From Wenjunlia vitaminophila DSM 41686 (GTDB lineage Bacteria > Actinomycetota > Actinomycetes > Streptomycetales > Streptomycetaceae), in assembly GCF_000380165.1 (NCBI RefSeq), contig NZ_KB904713.1, forward strand, positions 45,639-109,638: 64,000 nt of DNA. The letters are read 5' to 3'. The notes below the pieces were generated by a model that did no database searches, was not told the origin of the DNA, and saw nothing but the letters and a program-made list of their open reading frames with translations. Shown in pieces: positions 17,215-24,218 of the stretch. Numbering within the stretch: position 1 is the first letter of the stretch; every line of letters begins with the position of its first letter. A program made the translations under genes and the position numbers.

Positions 17215-17326
17215 ACGTTTGCGGCGTGCGGAGGTGCTCGTGATGCGGGTGGGGACGTGCCCGTGGGCGCGAGGGGGCGTGGCAGGGAACGATGTCGAGG
17301 GCCGGGTGCCGTAGCGCAGCCAGCGC

Positions 17327-17599
17327 TCAGTGCCGGCGCAGGAATCCGCCGCGCGCTCGGTGCCCACCTCCGCGGTGGCCGCCCGACGGCTCTGCTTCAG
17401 GTGCAACTTCGACTTGCGCGGACCTGGCCGACCCATCGCTGAGAAGGATGCACTGCCAGACCTGGTCCTGAAGTATCCGGATGCACGGCCCGCAGGCGTA
17501 CATCGGCGCCCGGGTGCCACCCACGCTCATGTTCCAGAACACGAGGCGACCCCCGAGATCATTTGGAAAGGGCAGCCACGGCGCTCTGGTCCACAGCAT
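17327..17599 (-). CDS. small hypothetical ORF, doubtful
   Basis: A 90-codon reading frame upstream of the peptide gene on the same strand. A shorter form could begin at an internal ATG (MSVGGTRAPMYACGPCIRI...). The stretch YACGPCIRILQDQVW has a CxxC pair and looks protein-like, but the C-terminal third is Gly/Arg low-complexity and no good ribosome site is seen. The rest of the 17172-17816 gap shows nothing else convincing; the promoter of the peptide operon should lie here. Confidence 0.25.
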   Translation of the reverse strand: MLWTRAPWLPFPNDLGGRLVFWNMSVGGTRAPMYACGPCIRILQDQVWQCILLSDGSARSAQVEVAPEAEPSGGHRGGGHRARGGFLRRH

Positions 17600-17816
17600 G
17601 CCGGAGCCGTGTGCCGTGGGATCAGTTCCAGTACCCGACTTTGCAGCAGTGTGGCAGCTCTACGCACAACATCCGGATCTTGCGTACAGAGGTGTCTTGC
17701 CCGATCACGAATGAGCCCCCTTGGCCATTTCTCTGGTTGGAAACCTGATGGTGGCTGAGTAGACGGGGACCGCATCACCCCGCACACGGACGCCTTCAAA
17801 GACGTCCTGGGACCTT

Positions 17817-18509
17817 TCAGCGTGCCGCGAAGCGCTCCAGAATCCGCAGTAGCTGCGCCGTATCCGACAGATCTGGTAGGACTACATCGGCGCCGGCAGC
17901 AGCCAGTTCTTCTGGGCTGTGAACCCCTGAGGCAACTGCCACGATTCCGGAGTCCGTGGCAAGAGCGGCCTCGACGTCCCGGGGTGTGTCTCCCACCAGC
18001 ACCACGTGTACGTCAACCCGCACTCCGCGGAGGCGTTGAGCCCGCTTCCGGGCGACACTGACCAGATCAGGGCGCTGCTCCGCATCAGCCCCGTAGGCCC
18101 CGACAGGCAAGTCCAGCAAGGGAGCAAGGTGAAAGGCCGACAGCTTCAAGCGTGCGTTGGCCGCGATGTTGCCCGTCAGAACCGAGGATATCCAGCCGTC
18201 ATGCTCCGACGCCGCCTTGAGCGCCTCGCTCACTCTCGGCAGCACGGTTCCGCGCTCACCGGGAATCTTAAGGCGCTCTTCACCGGCAAGGGCAAGGGCG
18301 GCCTCAACGACGGCCCAGTCCGGCTCGGACAGGCCATGGCGCACGAATAATTCCCGCATGATCAGGCGATCCGTTCGCCCCTCTGTCCGCGCAGGCCCGG
18401 TGGGTGGGTCTCCCGCCAAGGCTGAGAACGCTGCGGCGTAGATCTCCTTGCTCACCCCCGAGTTCTCGATGAGCGTGTGATCGATGTCCCACAGGACGAT
18501 GAGCTCCAT
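17817..18509 (-). CDS. HAD-family hydrolase (phosphatase)
   Basis: 230-residue haloacid-dehalogenase-type phosphatase. Motif I WDIDHTLIEN begins seven residues after the start, motif II is SSVLTGN, and motif IV VLVGDTPRDVEAA is intact; the helical cap lies between motifs I and II. The ATG at 18509 is chosen because motif I must be close to the N-terminus; the 111 codons upstream in frame look random. The ribosome site is weak. Such proteins dephosphorylate small metabolites; the substrate is unknown. It is divergent from the XRE regulator gene with an 85-nt shared upstream region. Confidence 0.85.
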   Translation of the reverse strand: MELIVLWDIDHTLIENSGVSKEIYAAAFSALAGDPPTGPARTEGRTDRLIMRELFVRHGLSEPDWAVVEAALALAGEERLKIPGERGTVLPRVSEALKAASEHDGWISSVLTGNIAANARLKLSAFHLAPLLDLPVGAYGADAEQRPDLVSVARKRAQRLRGVRVDVHVVLVGDTPRDVEAALATDSGIVAVASGVHSPEELAAAGADVVLPDLSDTAQLLRILERFAAR

Positions 18510-18594
18510 GCCGCCAGAGTAGGGATCGGTCAAAGCCTCGGCTCCTGAAGACGTCCCAAATCGTCCTTGCCGGATCACGGCCGCCTCAACTTCC

Positions 18595-19377
18595 ATGACA
18601 TCCGTGAACGAGCGACTGCACTCCGTACTCGCCCAGCGTGGCGTCTCACCAGAGTCGCTCGCCGAGGCCTGCGAGGTGGACCCCAAGACCGTCAGCCGCT
18701 GGCTCGGCGGGCGCGTGCCGCACCGGCGCCACCGCTTCCGTGCCGCCCAACACCTGTGCGTAGAGGAGACGTTCCTCTGGCCCATCCCACGCCCCCAGGG
18801 CAGCCGACCTGACGCAGGCTTGGGCACCGAACTCGTAGGCACCTACCAGAACCGGGCCAGTGTCCCCCGAGACATATGGCTCCAACTCCTGGCAGAGGCG
18901 CGGGAGGAGATCGGCGTACTCGTCTTCTCCGGGACCTTCTTCGTCCAGTCCAATCCCCGCGTCGCCAAGATGCTTTCCGAGCGCGCGACTGCCGGCGTGC
19001 GGGTGCGGCTGTGCTTCGGCGACCCGAGTGGTCAGGCGGTCGTCGTCCGGGGCCGCGAGGAGGGCATCGGCGACACCCTCGCCGCCAAGATCCGCGCCTC
19101 CCTCACCTACTACCGCCCCCTACTTCCCGAGCCGGGCTGCGACGTGCGACTGCACGACACCACGCTGTATGCCTCGTTGTTCCGCTACGACGATGACCTG
19201 CTGGTCAATCCGCACGTGTGGGGACAGCCAGCCAGCGCCAACCCGGTTCTTCATCTCAAGAGGGCTGACGCCACAGGGTGGTTTGACAGCTACGCTCAGA
19301 GCTTCGAAACAATCTGGGCCGGCGCACGGCCCTGGACCCCCGACGAGGAGGGCACCGCCGCACATGGGCAGGACTGA
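18595..19377 (+). CDS. XRE-type regulator with phospholipase-D-like C-terminal domain
   Basis: 260-residue protein. Residues 3-60 are a helix-turn-helix (RGVSPESLAEACEVDPKTVSRWLGGR). Residues 75-250 resemble the PLD-like region of many Streptomyces XRE proteins, with ILVFSGTFFVQSN-type beta strand sequence (here IGVLVFSGTFFVQSN) and LHDTTLYASLFRYDDDLLVNPHVWG late in the domain. A single H-x-D/T-like element (RLHDTTLY) is seen instead of a full HKD pair, so ligand sensing rather than catalysis is likely. Its stop lies 14 nt inside the NUDIX gene, so the two are translationally coupled. Nucleotide-related signalling is inferred from that pairing. Confidence 0.75.
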   Translation: MTSVNERLHSVLAQRGVSPESLAEACEVDPKTVSRWLGGRVPHRRHRFRAAQHLCVEETFLWPIPRPQGSRPDAGLGTELVGTYQNRASVPRDIWLQLLAEAREEIGVLVFSGTFFVQSNPRVAKMLSERATAGVRVRLCFGDPSGQAVVVRGREEGIGDTLAAKIRASLTYYRPLLPEPGCDVRLHDTTLYASLFRYDDDLLVNPHVWGQPASANPVLHLKRADATGWFDSYAQSFETIWAGARPWTPDEEGTAAHGQD

Positions 19378-19831
19378 GTACTACAACGATCCCACCGCCC
19401 CGAAGGCGAACACCCTCATCCCCGCCAGCAATCTGCTCGTTGTCGACGACGAGGGCGCGATCCTGCTTCAGCGCCGTCGCGACACCGGTCAGTGGGCCCT
19501 GCCTGGCGGTGCCCAGGACATCGGAGAGACAGCGGCACAGTGCGCGGTGCGCGAATGCCTGGAGGAGACCGGCATTGTCGCCGAGATCACCGGCTTCCTC
19601 GGGGTCTACACCAACCCCCACCACATCGTCGCCTACACCGACGGCGAGATCCGCCAGCAGTACGAGAACACCTACATCGGCCGCCCGATCGGCGGCGAGC
19701 CCACCGTCAACGATGAGGCCAACGGTGTCCGCTTCGTCCAGCCCGCCGACCTCGACCAGTACGACATCCACCCCAGCATGCGCCAGCAGATCGGCGACTA
19801 CCTCGCCGGCACCTACCCCTACCTCGGCTGA
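19364..19831 (+). CDS. NUDIX hydrolase
   Basis: 155-residue hydrolase of nucleoside-diphosphate-linked substrates. The Nudix box is complete: G-AQDIG-E then AVRECLEETGIV (GX5EX7REUXEEXGU). Upstream LLQRRRDTGQWALPGG is the usual substrate-binding strand. The ATG at 19364 overlaps the end of the XRE gene by 14 nt, which fixes the start. The substrate cannot be read from sequence. It converges with the HD-domain gene with a 13-nt overlap. Confidence 0.92.
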   Translation: MGRTEYYNDPTAPKANTLIPASNLLVVDDEGAILLQRRRDTGQWALPGGAQDIGETAAQCAVRECLEETGIVAEITGFLGVYTNPHHIVAYTDGEIRQQYENTYIGRPIGGEPTVNDEANGVRFVQPADLDQYDIHPSMRQQIGDYLAGTYPYLG

Positions 19832-20394
19832 GCCGCCAGCGCCGCCTCCACCCTCCCCACCGCGGCGAAGATCTCCGGCGCCGCCCGACGGATGAACCGC
19901 CCGACGATGCTGTCGGCCCCGTAGCGGCCCACGATCTCCGCCACTCGCTCCTGGGCCGTCGTTGGTTCCCCGAAGGGCGTTGTCGTCATGTCGCAGTAGA
20001 CCAGCGCGTCCACCAGGAGCGGCTCCTCCAACAACGGGAACTCCGCCTCCAACTCCTCGCGCAGCCTGCGCTCCTCGGCCTCCAACGACGCGAACGAGTG
20101 GTTCGCCACCAACCGCACCAGCCGCTCGTCGGCACCATGCTCGTCACGGAGGAACCGGGCACCGTCGAGCGGATGAAATCCCGTCGCCGCTAGGCGCGGC
20201 GCGTAGCCCACATCGTGAAGCGTTGCGGCAGCTAGCAGCAGACCAGTGTCCTCCCTGAGGATTTGTCCAAGATTGGCCGCTCGACGCGCGACCCCTCGTG
20301 AGTGCGCCCACCGCCGAGGAAGCACAGCACTCAGCTCCGCTTCTGCTACTTGCATCGCCCAGTCCACTAACGATCCATCCACGGTTTGGTTCAT
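19819..20394 (-). CDS. HD-domain protein (metal-dependent phosphohydrolase-like)
   Basis: 191-residue protein. An HD signature is visible: His in RRWAHSRGVARRA, the LLAAATLHDVGYAP motif with the HD pair, and further ligands HPLDGARFL and LVANHSFAS. Family members hydrolyse nucleotides or phosphates. The ATG at 20394 is preferred; the upstream in-frame extension reads through the tRNA-Thr-like repeat in antisense (residues like GIEHLTYALR), a well-known annotation artefact. No clear ribosome site precedes the ATG. It is the last gene before the right attachment repeat. Confidence 0.8.
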   Translation of the reverse strand: MNQTVDGSLVDWAMQVAEAELSAVLPRRWAHSRGVARRAANLGQILREDTGLLLAAATLHDVGYAPRLAATGFHPLDGARFLRDEHGADERLVRLVANHSFASLEAEERRLREELEAEFPLLEEPLLVDALVYCDMTTTPFGEPTTAQERVAEIVGRYGADSIVGRFIRRAAPEIFAAVGRVEAALAAQPR

Positions 20395-20406
20395 GCCCAA
20401 GTACTG

Positions 20407-20435
20407 CTGTGGGCAGTCGACAGAACTGCCCACAG
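20407..20435. promoter_or_regulatory. perfect inverted repeat upstream of the HD gene
   Basis: CTGTGGGCAGT and ACTGCCCACAG form an 11-bp inverted repeat with a 7-nt spacer, 13 nt before the HD gene start. It may be an operator or a 5' mRNA hairpin; it also sits close to the island end. Confidence 0.45.
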
Positions 20436-20471
20436 GGCAGGGCCGTTCCCCCCGTCCCGGTCTTGCACCCC

Positions 20472-20514
20472 CTCGTAACGCGTAGGTCAAGTGTTCGATT
20501 CCCATGGGTAGCTC
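20472..20514 (+). repeat. right attachment-site repeat (degenerate tRNA-Thr 3' half)
   Basis: This segment repeats the tRNA-Thr anticodon loop CTCGTAA, variable region and T loop TTCGATT, with about 37 of 43 positions equal to 13844-13886. The 5' half of a tRNA is absent and the acceptor end no longer pairs, so it is not a functional tRNA. Confidence 0.7.
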
Positions 20515-20519
20515 GGTAG

Positions 20520-20554
20520 AAGGCCAGGCCAGGTAGTCCCTGACCTGGCCTTTT
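20520..20554 (+). terminator. terminator copy beside the right attachment repeat
   Basis: AAGGCCAGGCCAGG pairs imperfectly with CCTGACCTGGCCTTTT, ending in TTTT. It resembles the terminator after tRNA-Thr in both sequence (CCTGACCTGG) and spacing, so it belongs to the duplicated unit. Confidence 0.6.
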
Positions 20555-20686
20555 CGACGTCAACTGGTCCGGCGGGGGAAGGTCACGAGGCAGGCGGGAA
20601 CGCCCTCGCGCGTGTGCGGGGCCGTAGCCGGTTCCCGTGTCCCGGAGCGGCTCGCCCGCCCCTTCGGGATGGGGCATCCTGGGCAC

Positions 20687-21010
20687 ATGAGCAGGTACGC
20701 GGAGTCGCGGCCGTATGTGCTGCCGGAGTCCCTGGCCGAGCTGAACGGGCCGACGGAGGGCGTGGTGTGGTTGCCCAGGCACCTGGACTGGGGACCGGCG
20801 TACGGCTACGACCTGGGGGACGCCGCGGACCTCGCCGTGATGTACGAACGGGTGATCCGAGAGGCCCGGTCGCGGGAGGACCTCCGGGCGTACCTCGAGG
20901 GTGGCACGGTGCGGCGACTGTGGAGCCGGCTCGTCCTCCCGTCTCCGGTGCGGGCGCTGTGGGAACGGCGGTTCCCTGAGCTCGTGGTCCCGCCCTCGGC
21001 AGCCGCGTAG
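20687..21010 (+). CDS. small partner protein of the AbiEii-like gene
   Basis: 107-residue protein, mostly helical and charged (DLAVMYERVIREARSREDLRAYL), with no recognised domain. Its stop overlaps the start of the next gene by one nucleotide (TAGTG), which suggests a two-gene toxin-antitoxin-like unit. This small protein is commonly found in front of AbiEii-type nucleotidyltransferases in actinobacteria; I infer it is the antidote or an accessory subunit. It does not resemble the usual AbiEi regulator. Confidence 0.6.
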   Translation: MSRYAESRPYVLPESLAELNGPTEGVVWLPRHLDWGPAYGYDLGDAADLAVMYERVIREARSREDLRAYLEGGTVRRLWSRLVLPSPVRALWERRFPELVVPPSAAA

Positions 21011-21657
21011 TGGACGACCTGCACCTGCGGTTGATCCGTCTCGGCCTGGAGACGCTGAGCGACGACTTCGGGTTCGCCCTGGCCGGGGGGTATGCGGTCC
21101 GGGCACACGGCGTCCTCGAGCGGTCGAGTGACGACGTGGACCTGTTCATGCCCATCGAGCGCCGCGACGAGATGCCGGCGGCCACCGAGCGGCTCGTGAC
21201 GGTCCTGCGCGATCACGGATACGGGGTCGAGGTCGTCCAGCGGGTCGAGGCGTACGTGCGGCTGGTGGTGACCGACCCGGTCAGTGGGCGGGACACCAAG
21301 GTGGAGCTGGTGGCCGAGTTCCTCCAGCACCCTCCGGTGCCATCGCGGTGGGGGCCGGTGCTGCACCGGGACGACGTGGCAGCGGGCAAGGTCCAGGCGT
21401 TGTTCTCCCGCGCGGAGGCCCGGGACTTCCTCGACGTCCACGCGCTCCTGCGGGCCGGCTACACCCGGCAGCGGCTGGTCGAGCTCGCGGCCGCGCGCGA
21501 CGCCGGATTCGACCGCTCGGTGCTGGCTGACATGCTCGCCGGGGTGGGTCGGTTCAGCGACAGGCAGTTCCTCGTCTACGGGGTGGATCAGCCCAGGATC
21601 GATGCCGTACGCGCGGAGTTCGCCGACTGGCGGGCCGAACTCCTGAGCCGGGCGTAG
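21010..21657 (+). CDS. AbiEii/AbiGii-type nucleotidyltransferase (toxin-like)
   Basis: 215-residue protein of the DUF1814/AbiEii nucleotidyltransferase family. The motif FALAGGYAVRAHGVLERSSDDVDLF contains the GG and the DVD-type metal-binding acidic pair of the fold; DTKVELVAEF supplies a further strand and acidic residue, and KVQALFSRAEARDFLDVHAL is the conserved helix (K..A...R...D..D). AbiEii enzymes are toxins of abortive-infection systems that transfer nucleotides to RNA. The GTG start overlaps the stop of the upstream partner gene. It lies just outside the island end. Confidence 0.8.
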   Translation: MDDLHLRLIRLGLETLSDDFGFALAGGYAVRAHGVLERSSDDVDLFMPIERRDEMPAATERLVTVLRDHGYGVEVVQRVEAYVRLVVTDPVSGRDTKVELVAEFLQHPPVPSRWGPVLHRDDVAAGKVQALFSRAEARDFLDVHALLRAGYTRQRLVELAAARDAGFDRSVLADMLAGVGRFSDRQFLVYGVDQPRIDAVRAEFADWRAELLSRA

Positions 21658-21741
21658 CCATCGGCGGTTTGCCCGTGGCTCCCGCCCCGCCGTGGCACGG
21701 AGGCGCTCGGCGACGCTGTGTTGGGAGTTCCCCGCTGTTGG

Positions 21742-22134
21742 TCACACCGTGGTGACTTCGATCGTGTCTCCGCAGAGCAAGCCGATGTCCTCGGGGTCGG
21801 AGGTGAGGACGGTGACGGGGCCGTGTGCGGTTCGTGCGACGGCGGCGAGGACAGCGTCGATCGCGTACTTGTGGCCGCGGAGGTGGTGGTTGCGCAGCAG
21901 GGCTGCTGCCTCGTCTGCCACGCTCTTCGTGACGTCATGGATATCGATCCGGGAGAGGACCCACCGGATGCGGGCGGGGTGGACACGCTCGTAGTCCGCC
22001 TCAAGGGTGGTCATCGCGGTCGTGGCCACCCGGGTGCCCTCTTCCAGGGCCGCTTGCACGAGGATCATCACGGCACGGTCCTTGAGGTACAGCTTGGAGA
22101 GGCCCTCGCTGTCCAGCAGAAGCGTCCCCGGCAT
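21742..22134 (-). CDS. PIN-domain toxin, VapC-like
   Basis: 130-residue PIN ribonuclease. Acidic metal ligands can be placed at LLLDSEGLSK (Asp), TTLEADYERV (Glu) and KYAIDAVLAAVA (Asp), with a late DPEDI. VapC toxins cleave tRNA or rRNA. The ATG overlaps the antitoxin stop by one nt (TGATG), the usual coupling in vapBC pairs. Confidence 0.82.
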   Translation of the reverse strand: MPGTLLLDSEGLSKLYLKDRAVMILVQAALEEGTRVATTAMTTLEADYERVHPARIRWVLSRIDIHDVTKSVADEAAALLRNHHLRGHKYAIDAVLAAVARTAHGPVTVLTSDPEDIGLLCGDTIEVTTV

Positions 22135-22385
22135 CAGGCTGCGGCACCGCCCGTGCTGCGGTGGTCATGCCGCAGCAGTGCGCGGGCCGCTTCGACCTCG
22201 TCCCGGGAGAGCGGGTTGTTGTCGGTCTCGAAGTCGGCGACGATTTCGCGCAGCTTGTCCATGGCCACCCGCTGCTCCAGGGCTTCGGCCACATAAGCCG
22301 AGAAGCCACCGGGGCCGACATGAGCTCGCACGCTTTCTGCGAGGTCCTCGGGGAGGCTGATCGAGTACTTCCTGCTACCGGCCAT
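22134..22385 (-). CDS. ribbon-helix-helix antitoxin, VapB-like
   Basis: 83-residue protein. The N-terminus RKYSISLPEDLAESVRAHVG then GGFSAYVAEALEQRV has the ribbon-helix-helix pattern that binds DNA as a dimer; the acidic C-terminal part (VADFETDNNPLSRDEVEAA) would mask the toxin. It probably represses its own operon through the palindrome at 22396-22408. Confidence 0.82.
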   Translation of the reverse strand: MAGSRKYSISLPEDLAESVRAHVGPGGFSAYVAEALEQRVAMDKLREIVADFETDNNPLSRDEVEAARALLRHDHRSTGGAAA

Positions 22386-22395
22386 GTCGCCAATC

Positions 22396-22408
22396 CTACC
22401 ACTGGTAG
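22396..22408 (-). promoter_or_regulatory. palindrome upstream of the vapBC-like operon
   Basis: CTACCA-C-TGGTAG lies 11 nt before the antitoxin ATG in an AT-richer patch. Position and symmetry fit autoregulation by the ribbon-helix-helix protein. Confidence 0.5.
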
Positions 22409-22434
22409 TAAGAATCTGTTCGGTGCCTGGGAAG

Positions 22435-23115
22435 TCACCCGCCGGCGCGGAGTTCGAGCAGTTCGGGGGCGAGGACGTGGACGGTGCCGCGCTGGACGGT
22501 GATCAGGCCGTCCTGGCTCAGCCGGGCGAGGGCCCGGTTGACCGTGACTCGGGTGACGCCGAGGAGGTCGGCCAGGTGCTGCTGGCCGCCCGGCAGCGGG
22601 ATGCGGCTGGTGCCGGTCGCCGCCCGGCGCAACAGCCAGGCCGCGAGGCGGGCCTCGGTGGGGAGCGTGGTGGTGGCCGCCCACCGTTCCTGCTGGGTGC
22701 GGGCGTGGTCGGCGAGGACGCGCAGGACGTGCCGCCGCACCGGGGCCACGTCCTCGACCAGCGCCAGGAAGCGCTGCCGCGGCAGGCTCAGGACCTGGGC
22801 GGGCGCCTCGACGGTGAGCGTGGCGGTGTGGCCACCGCCGTCGATCACGGCGACCTTGTCCAGCGCGCAGGGAGCGGACCACTCCCCGAAGCGGACGACA
22901 CGACCTGCGGGCGTCGTCGCGCTGGCCGACACCCGGCCGTCCAGCAGGAGCAACAGGTGCGTCGCCGGGTCACCGACGGCGCGCAGTACGTGCCCCGCCT
23001 CGTGACGGCGGCCCACGGAACCGTCCCGGACGGCACGCAGCGCCTCCTCCGCCAGCCCCGCGAGCAGTGGCACAGCCCTCAGGGCGCGTGTATCGGCCGA
23101 TACAGATCCCGTCAC
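22435..23115 (-). CDS. Crp/Fnr-family transcriptional regulator
   Basis: 226-residue regulator. Residues 15-130 are a cyclic-nucleotide-binding-like beta roll (LLLLLDGRVSASATT, VRFGEWSAPCALDKVAVIDG) and residues 145-215 a winged helix of the Crp type (HLADLLGVTRVTVNRALARLSQDGLI). The effector is not evident: the usual cAMP-binding Arg is not clear and no Cys cluster is present. The start at 23115 is the longest; a GTG at 23073 would place the palindrome 23089-23104 upstream of the gene and is a fair alternative. It is divergent from the YciI-like gene. Confidence 0.82.
   Translation of the reverse strand: MTGSVSADTRALRAVPLLAGLAEEALRAVRDGSVGRRHEAGHVLRAVGDPATHLLLLLDGRVSASATTPAGRVVRFGEWSAPCALDKVAVIDGGGHTATLTVEAPAQVLSLPRQRFLALVEDVAPVRRHVLRVLADHARTQQERWAATTTLPTEARLAAWLLRRAATGTSRIPLPGGQQHLADLLGVTRVTVNRALARLSQDGLITVQRGTVHVLAPELLELRAGG
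23089..23104. promoter_or_regulatory. 16-bp perfect palindrome, candidate Crp-type operator
   Basis: TGTATCGGCCGATACA is fully self-complementary. It lies between the divergent Crp/Fnr-like and YciI-like genes (or inside the first codons of the former). The TGTA...TACA ends resemble Crp/Fnr-family sites, so autoregulation plus control of the YciI gene is likely. Confidence 0.6.
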
Positions 23116-23138
23116 GGCCCCGACCGTACGGTCGCCAC

Positions 23139-23399
23139 ATGCTGATCGTCGAACTCGCCTTCACCGGCGCCCCCGAACGCCTCGCCGCCCGCCCCGCACA
23201 CCGCGCGCATCTGAACCGTCTCCACCAGGAGGGCCACCTCCTGGCCGCCGGCCCCTGGGCTGACGAGTCCGGCGCCCTCCTGGTCTTCACCGTTGATCGC
23301 CCGGAGCTGGACGCCATCCTCGAGGCCGACCCCTACTACCGCACGCCCGGGGTGGAGGTTGCCAGCGTCCGGGAGTGGAAGCCGGTCGTCACGCCCTGA
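23139..23399 (+). CDS. YciI-like protein
   Basis: 86-residue single-domain protein with a YciI/ferredoxin-like fold. HRAHLNRLHQEGHLLAAGPW and the late DPYYRTPGVEVASVREWKPV match the family pattern, including the His near residue 23 and the EW-K end. The family is suspected to hold small enzymes, but few activities are known. The ATG lies 23 nt from the divergent regulator start, so the palindrome there may control it. Confidence 0.8.
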   Translation: MLIVELAFTGAPERLAARPAHRAHLNRLHQEGHLLAAGPWADESGALLVFTVDRPELDAILEADPYYRTPGVEVASVREWKPVVTP

Positions 23400-23434
23400 C
23401 CCACGCACGGGAGTTCCGTCGCCGCGGGCGGGGC

Positions 23435-23902
23435 CTACTCTCCCACTCCGAGGTCGTTGCGCATGGCGACGCGTAGTTCGTCGAGGAGCGCGATGAACGC
23501 CTCGTGGGTGTGGACCCAGGTGCCGTCGGTGTGCACGTCTCCGGCTTCGAGCCGGTCAACCAGGTCCCGCAGCGTGTGCAGGGTGCGGACGGACAGGGCG
23601 CTGACGGGCTCCGGCGCGATGAGGACCATCTGGTGGCGGAGTTCGTAGGCGCCGCCGGAACGGAAGGCCCTCCCGGCCTCACGGCCTCGTTCGTCAGCCG
23701 GGGTCGTATGGGAGCGGGCCAGCGCGCGCAGCTCGTTGCGGGTGCGGGACAGGGCGGCGAGGTACTCGCCGTAGAGCTGGCGCTTCTCGGCTCGTTCGCG
23801 AGCCGAGGTCTCCCGCTTCCAGCGGGAGCGTTCCGCCAGCATGGTCGCGCTGATGCCGACGGAGGCACCGAGCGCGGTTCCTATGAGGGTGCCCCAGTCC
23901 AC
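23435..23902 (-). CDS. hypothetical protein with N-terminal membrane anchor
   Basis: 155-residue protein. Residues 4-22 (GTLIGTALGASVGISATML) form a single hydrophobic helix, followed by a basic, charged helical region (RWKRETSARERAEKRQLYGEYLAALSR) and a mostly helical cytoplasmic domain. Proteins of this layout are common in Streptomyces; I know no function. It is transcribed toward the Crp/Fnr gene but is separated from it by the YciI gene on the other strand. Confidence 0.7.
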   Translation of the reverse strand: MDWGTLIGTALGASVGISATMLAERSRWKRETSARERAEKRQLYGEYLAALSRTRNELRALARSHTTPADERGREAGRAFRSGGAYELRHQMVLIAPEPVSALSVRTLHTLRDLVDRLEAGDVHTDGTWVHTHEAFIALLDELRVAMRNDLGVGE

Positions 23903-23996
23903 ATGATGATCGTAGGAGATCGGGGGAAGCCGTCACCGGGCCTCCAGGGGGCGGTGCGCTCGGGCGGGTGGAGTCGCACGGGGGCGGCAGGTGCCG

Positions 23997-24218
23997 TCAG
24001 GGGCGGAGTTCACCGGCCCTGACGGCCGCGACGAAGGATGACCAGGCCGCGACGGAGAAGACGAGCGCGGGGCCGTGTGGGTCCTTGGAGTCGCGTACGG
24101 GGACGCCGGCGGGGTGGTCGTCGAGGACTTCGAGGCAGCTACCGCCCTCGTCGTTGCTCCGCGACGACTTGCGCCAGCCGTTGAGCGCGGAAGCGTCCGG
24201 AACTACGAGGTCACTCAT
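23997..24218 (-). CDS. DUF397 protein
   Basis: 73-residue protein with the DUF397 hallmarks: GWRKSSRSNDEGGSCLEV near the start, VRDSKDPHGPALVFS in the middle and WSSFVAAVRAG at the end. DUF397 proteins pair with XRE/DUF5753 regulators in Streptomyces (BldB-related and Scr-type systems) and often act as their antagonists. It overlaps the upstream XRE gene by 8 nt. Confidence 0.92.
   Translation of the reverse strand: MSDLVVPDASALNGWRKSSRSNDEGGSCLEVLDDHPAGVPVRDSKDPHGPALVFSVAAWSSFVAAVRAGELRP

Larger units (their letters stand above)
13844..20514. mobile_element. putative tRNA-Thr-integrated island, integrase not seen
   Basis: About 6.6 kb is bounded by an intact tRNA-Thr on the left and a degenerate copy of its 3' half plus terminator on the right. 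The genes inside (APH-like kinase, aldo/keto reductase, JmjC oxygenase, candidate precursor peptide, HAD phosphatase, XRE, NUDIX, HD protein) are accessory in kind and visibly less GC-rich than topA-holB. I see no integrase, excisionase or replication gene, so the element is either an old decayed remnant or was moved by an enzyme encoded elsewhere. Confidence 0.6.

Noticed and set aside
17481-17714. 77-codon plus-strand frame in the gap upstream of the peptide gene
   Set aside because: No ribosome site and no pattern of a protein; frames on both strands are equally open here.
18510-18842. 111-codon N-terminal extension of the HAD phosphatase
   Set aside because: HAD motif I should lie near the N-terminus, and the extension overlaps the divergent XRE gene.
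20395-20505. N-terminal extension of the HD protein (MGIEHLTYALRGG...)
   Set aside because: It reads the degenerate tRNA-Thr copy in antisense; the ATG at 20394 is the more likely start.
20472-20514. second tRNA-Thr gene
   Set aside because: Only the 3' half matches; the D arm is missing and acceptor ends do not pair.
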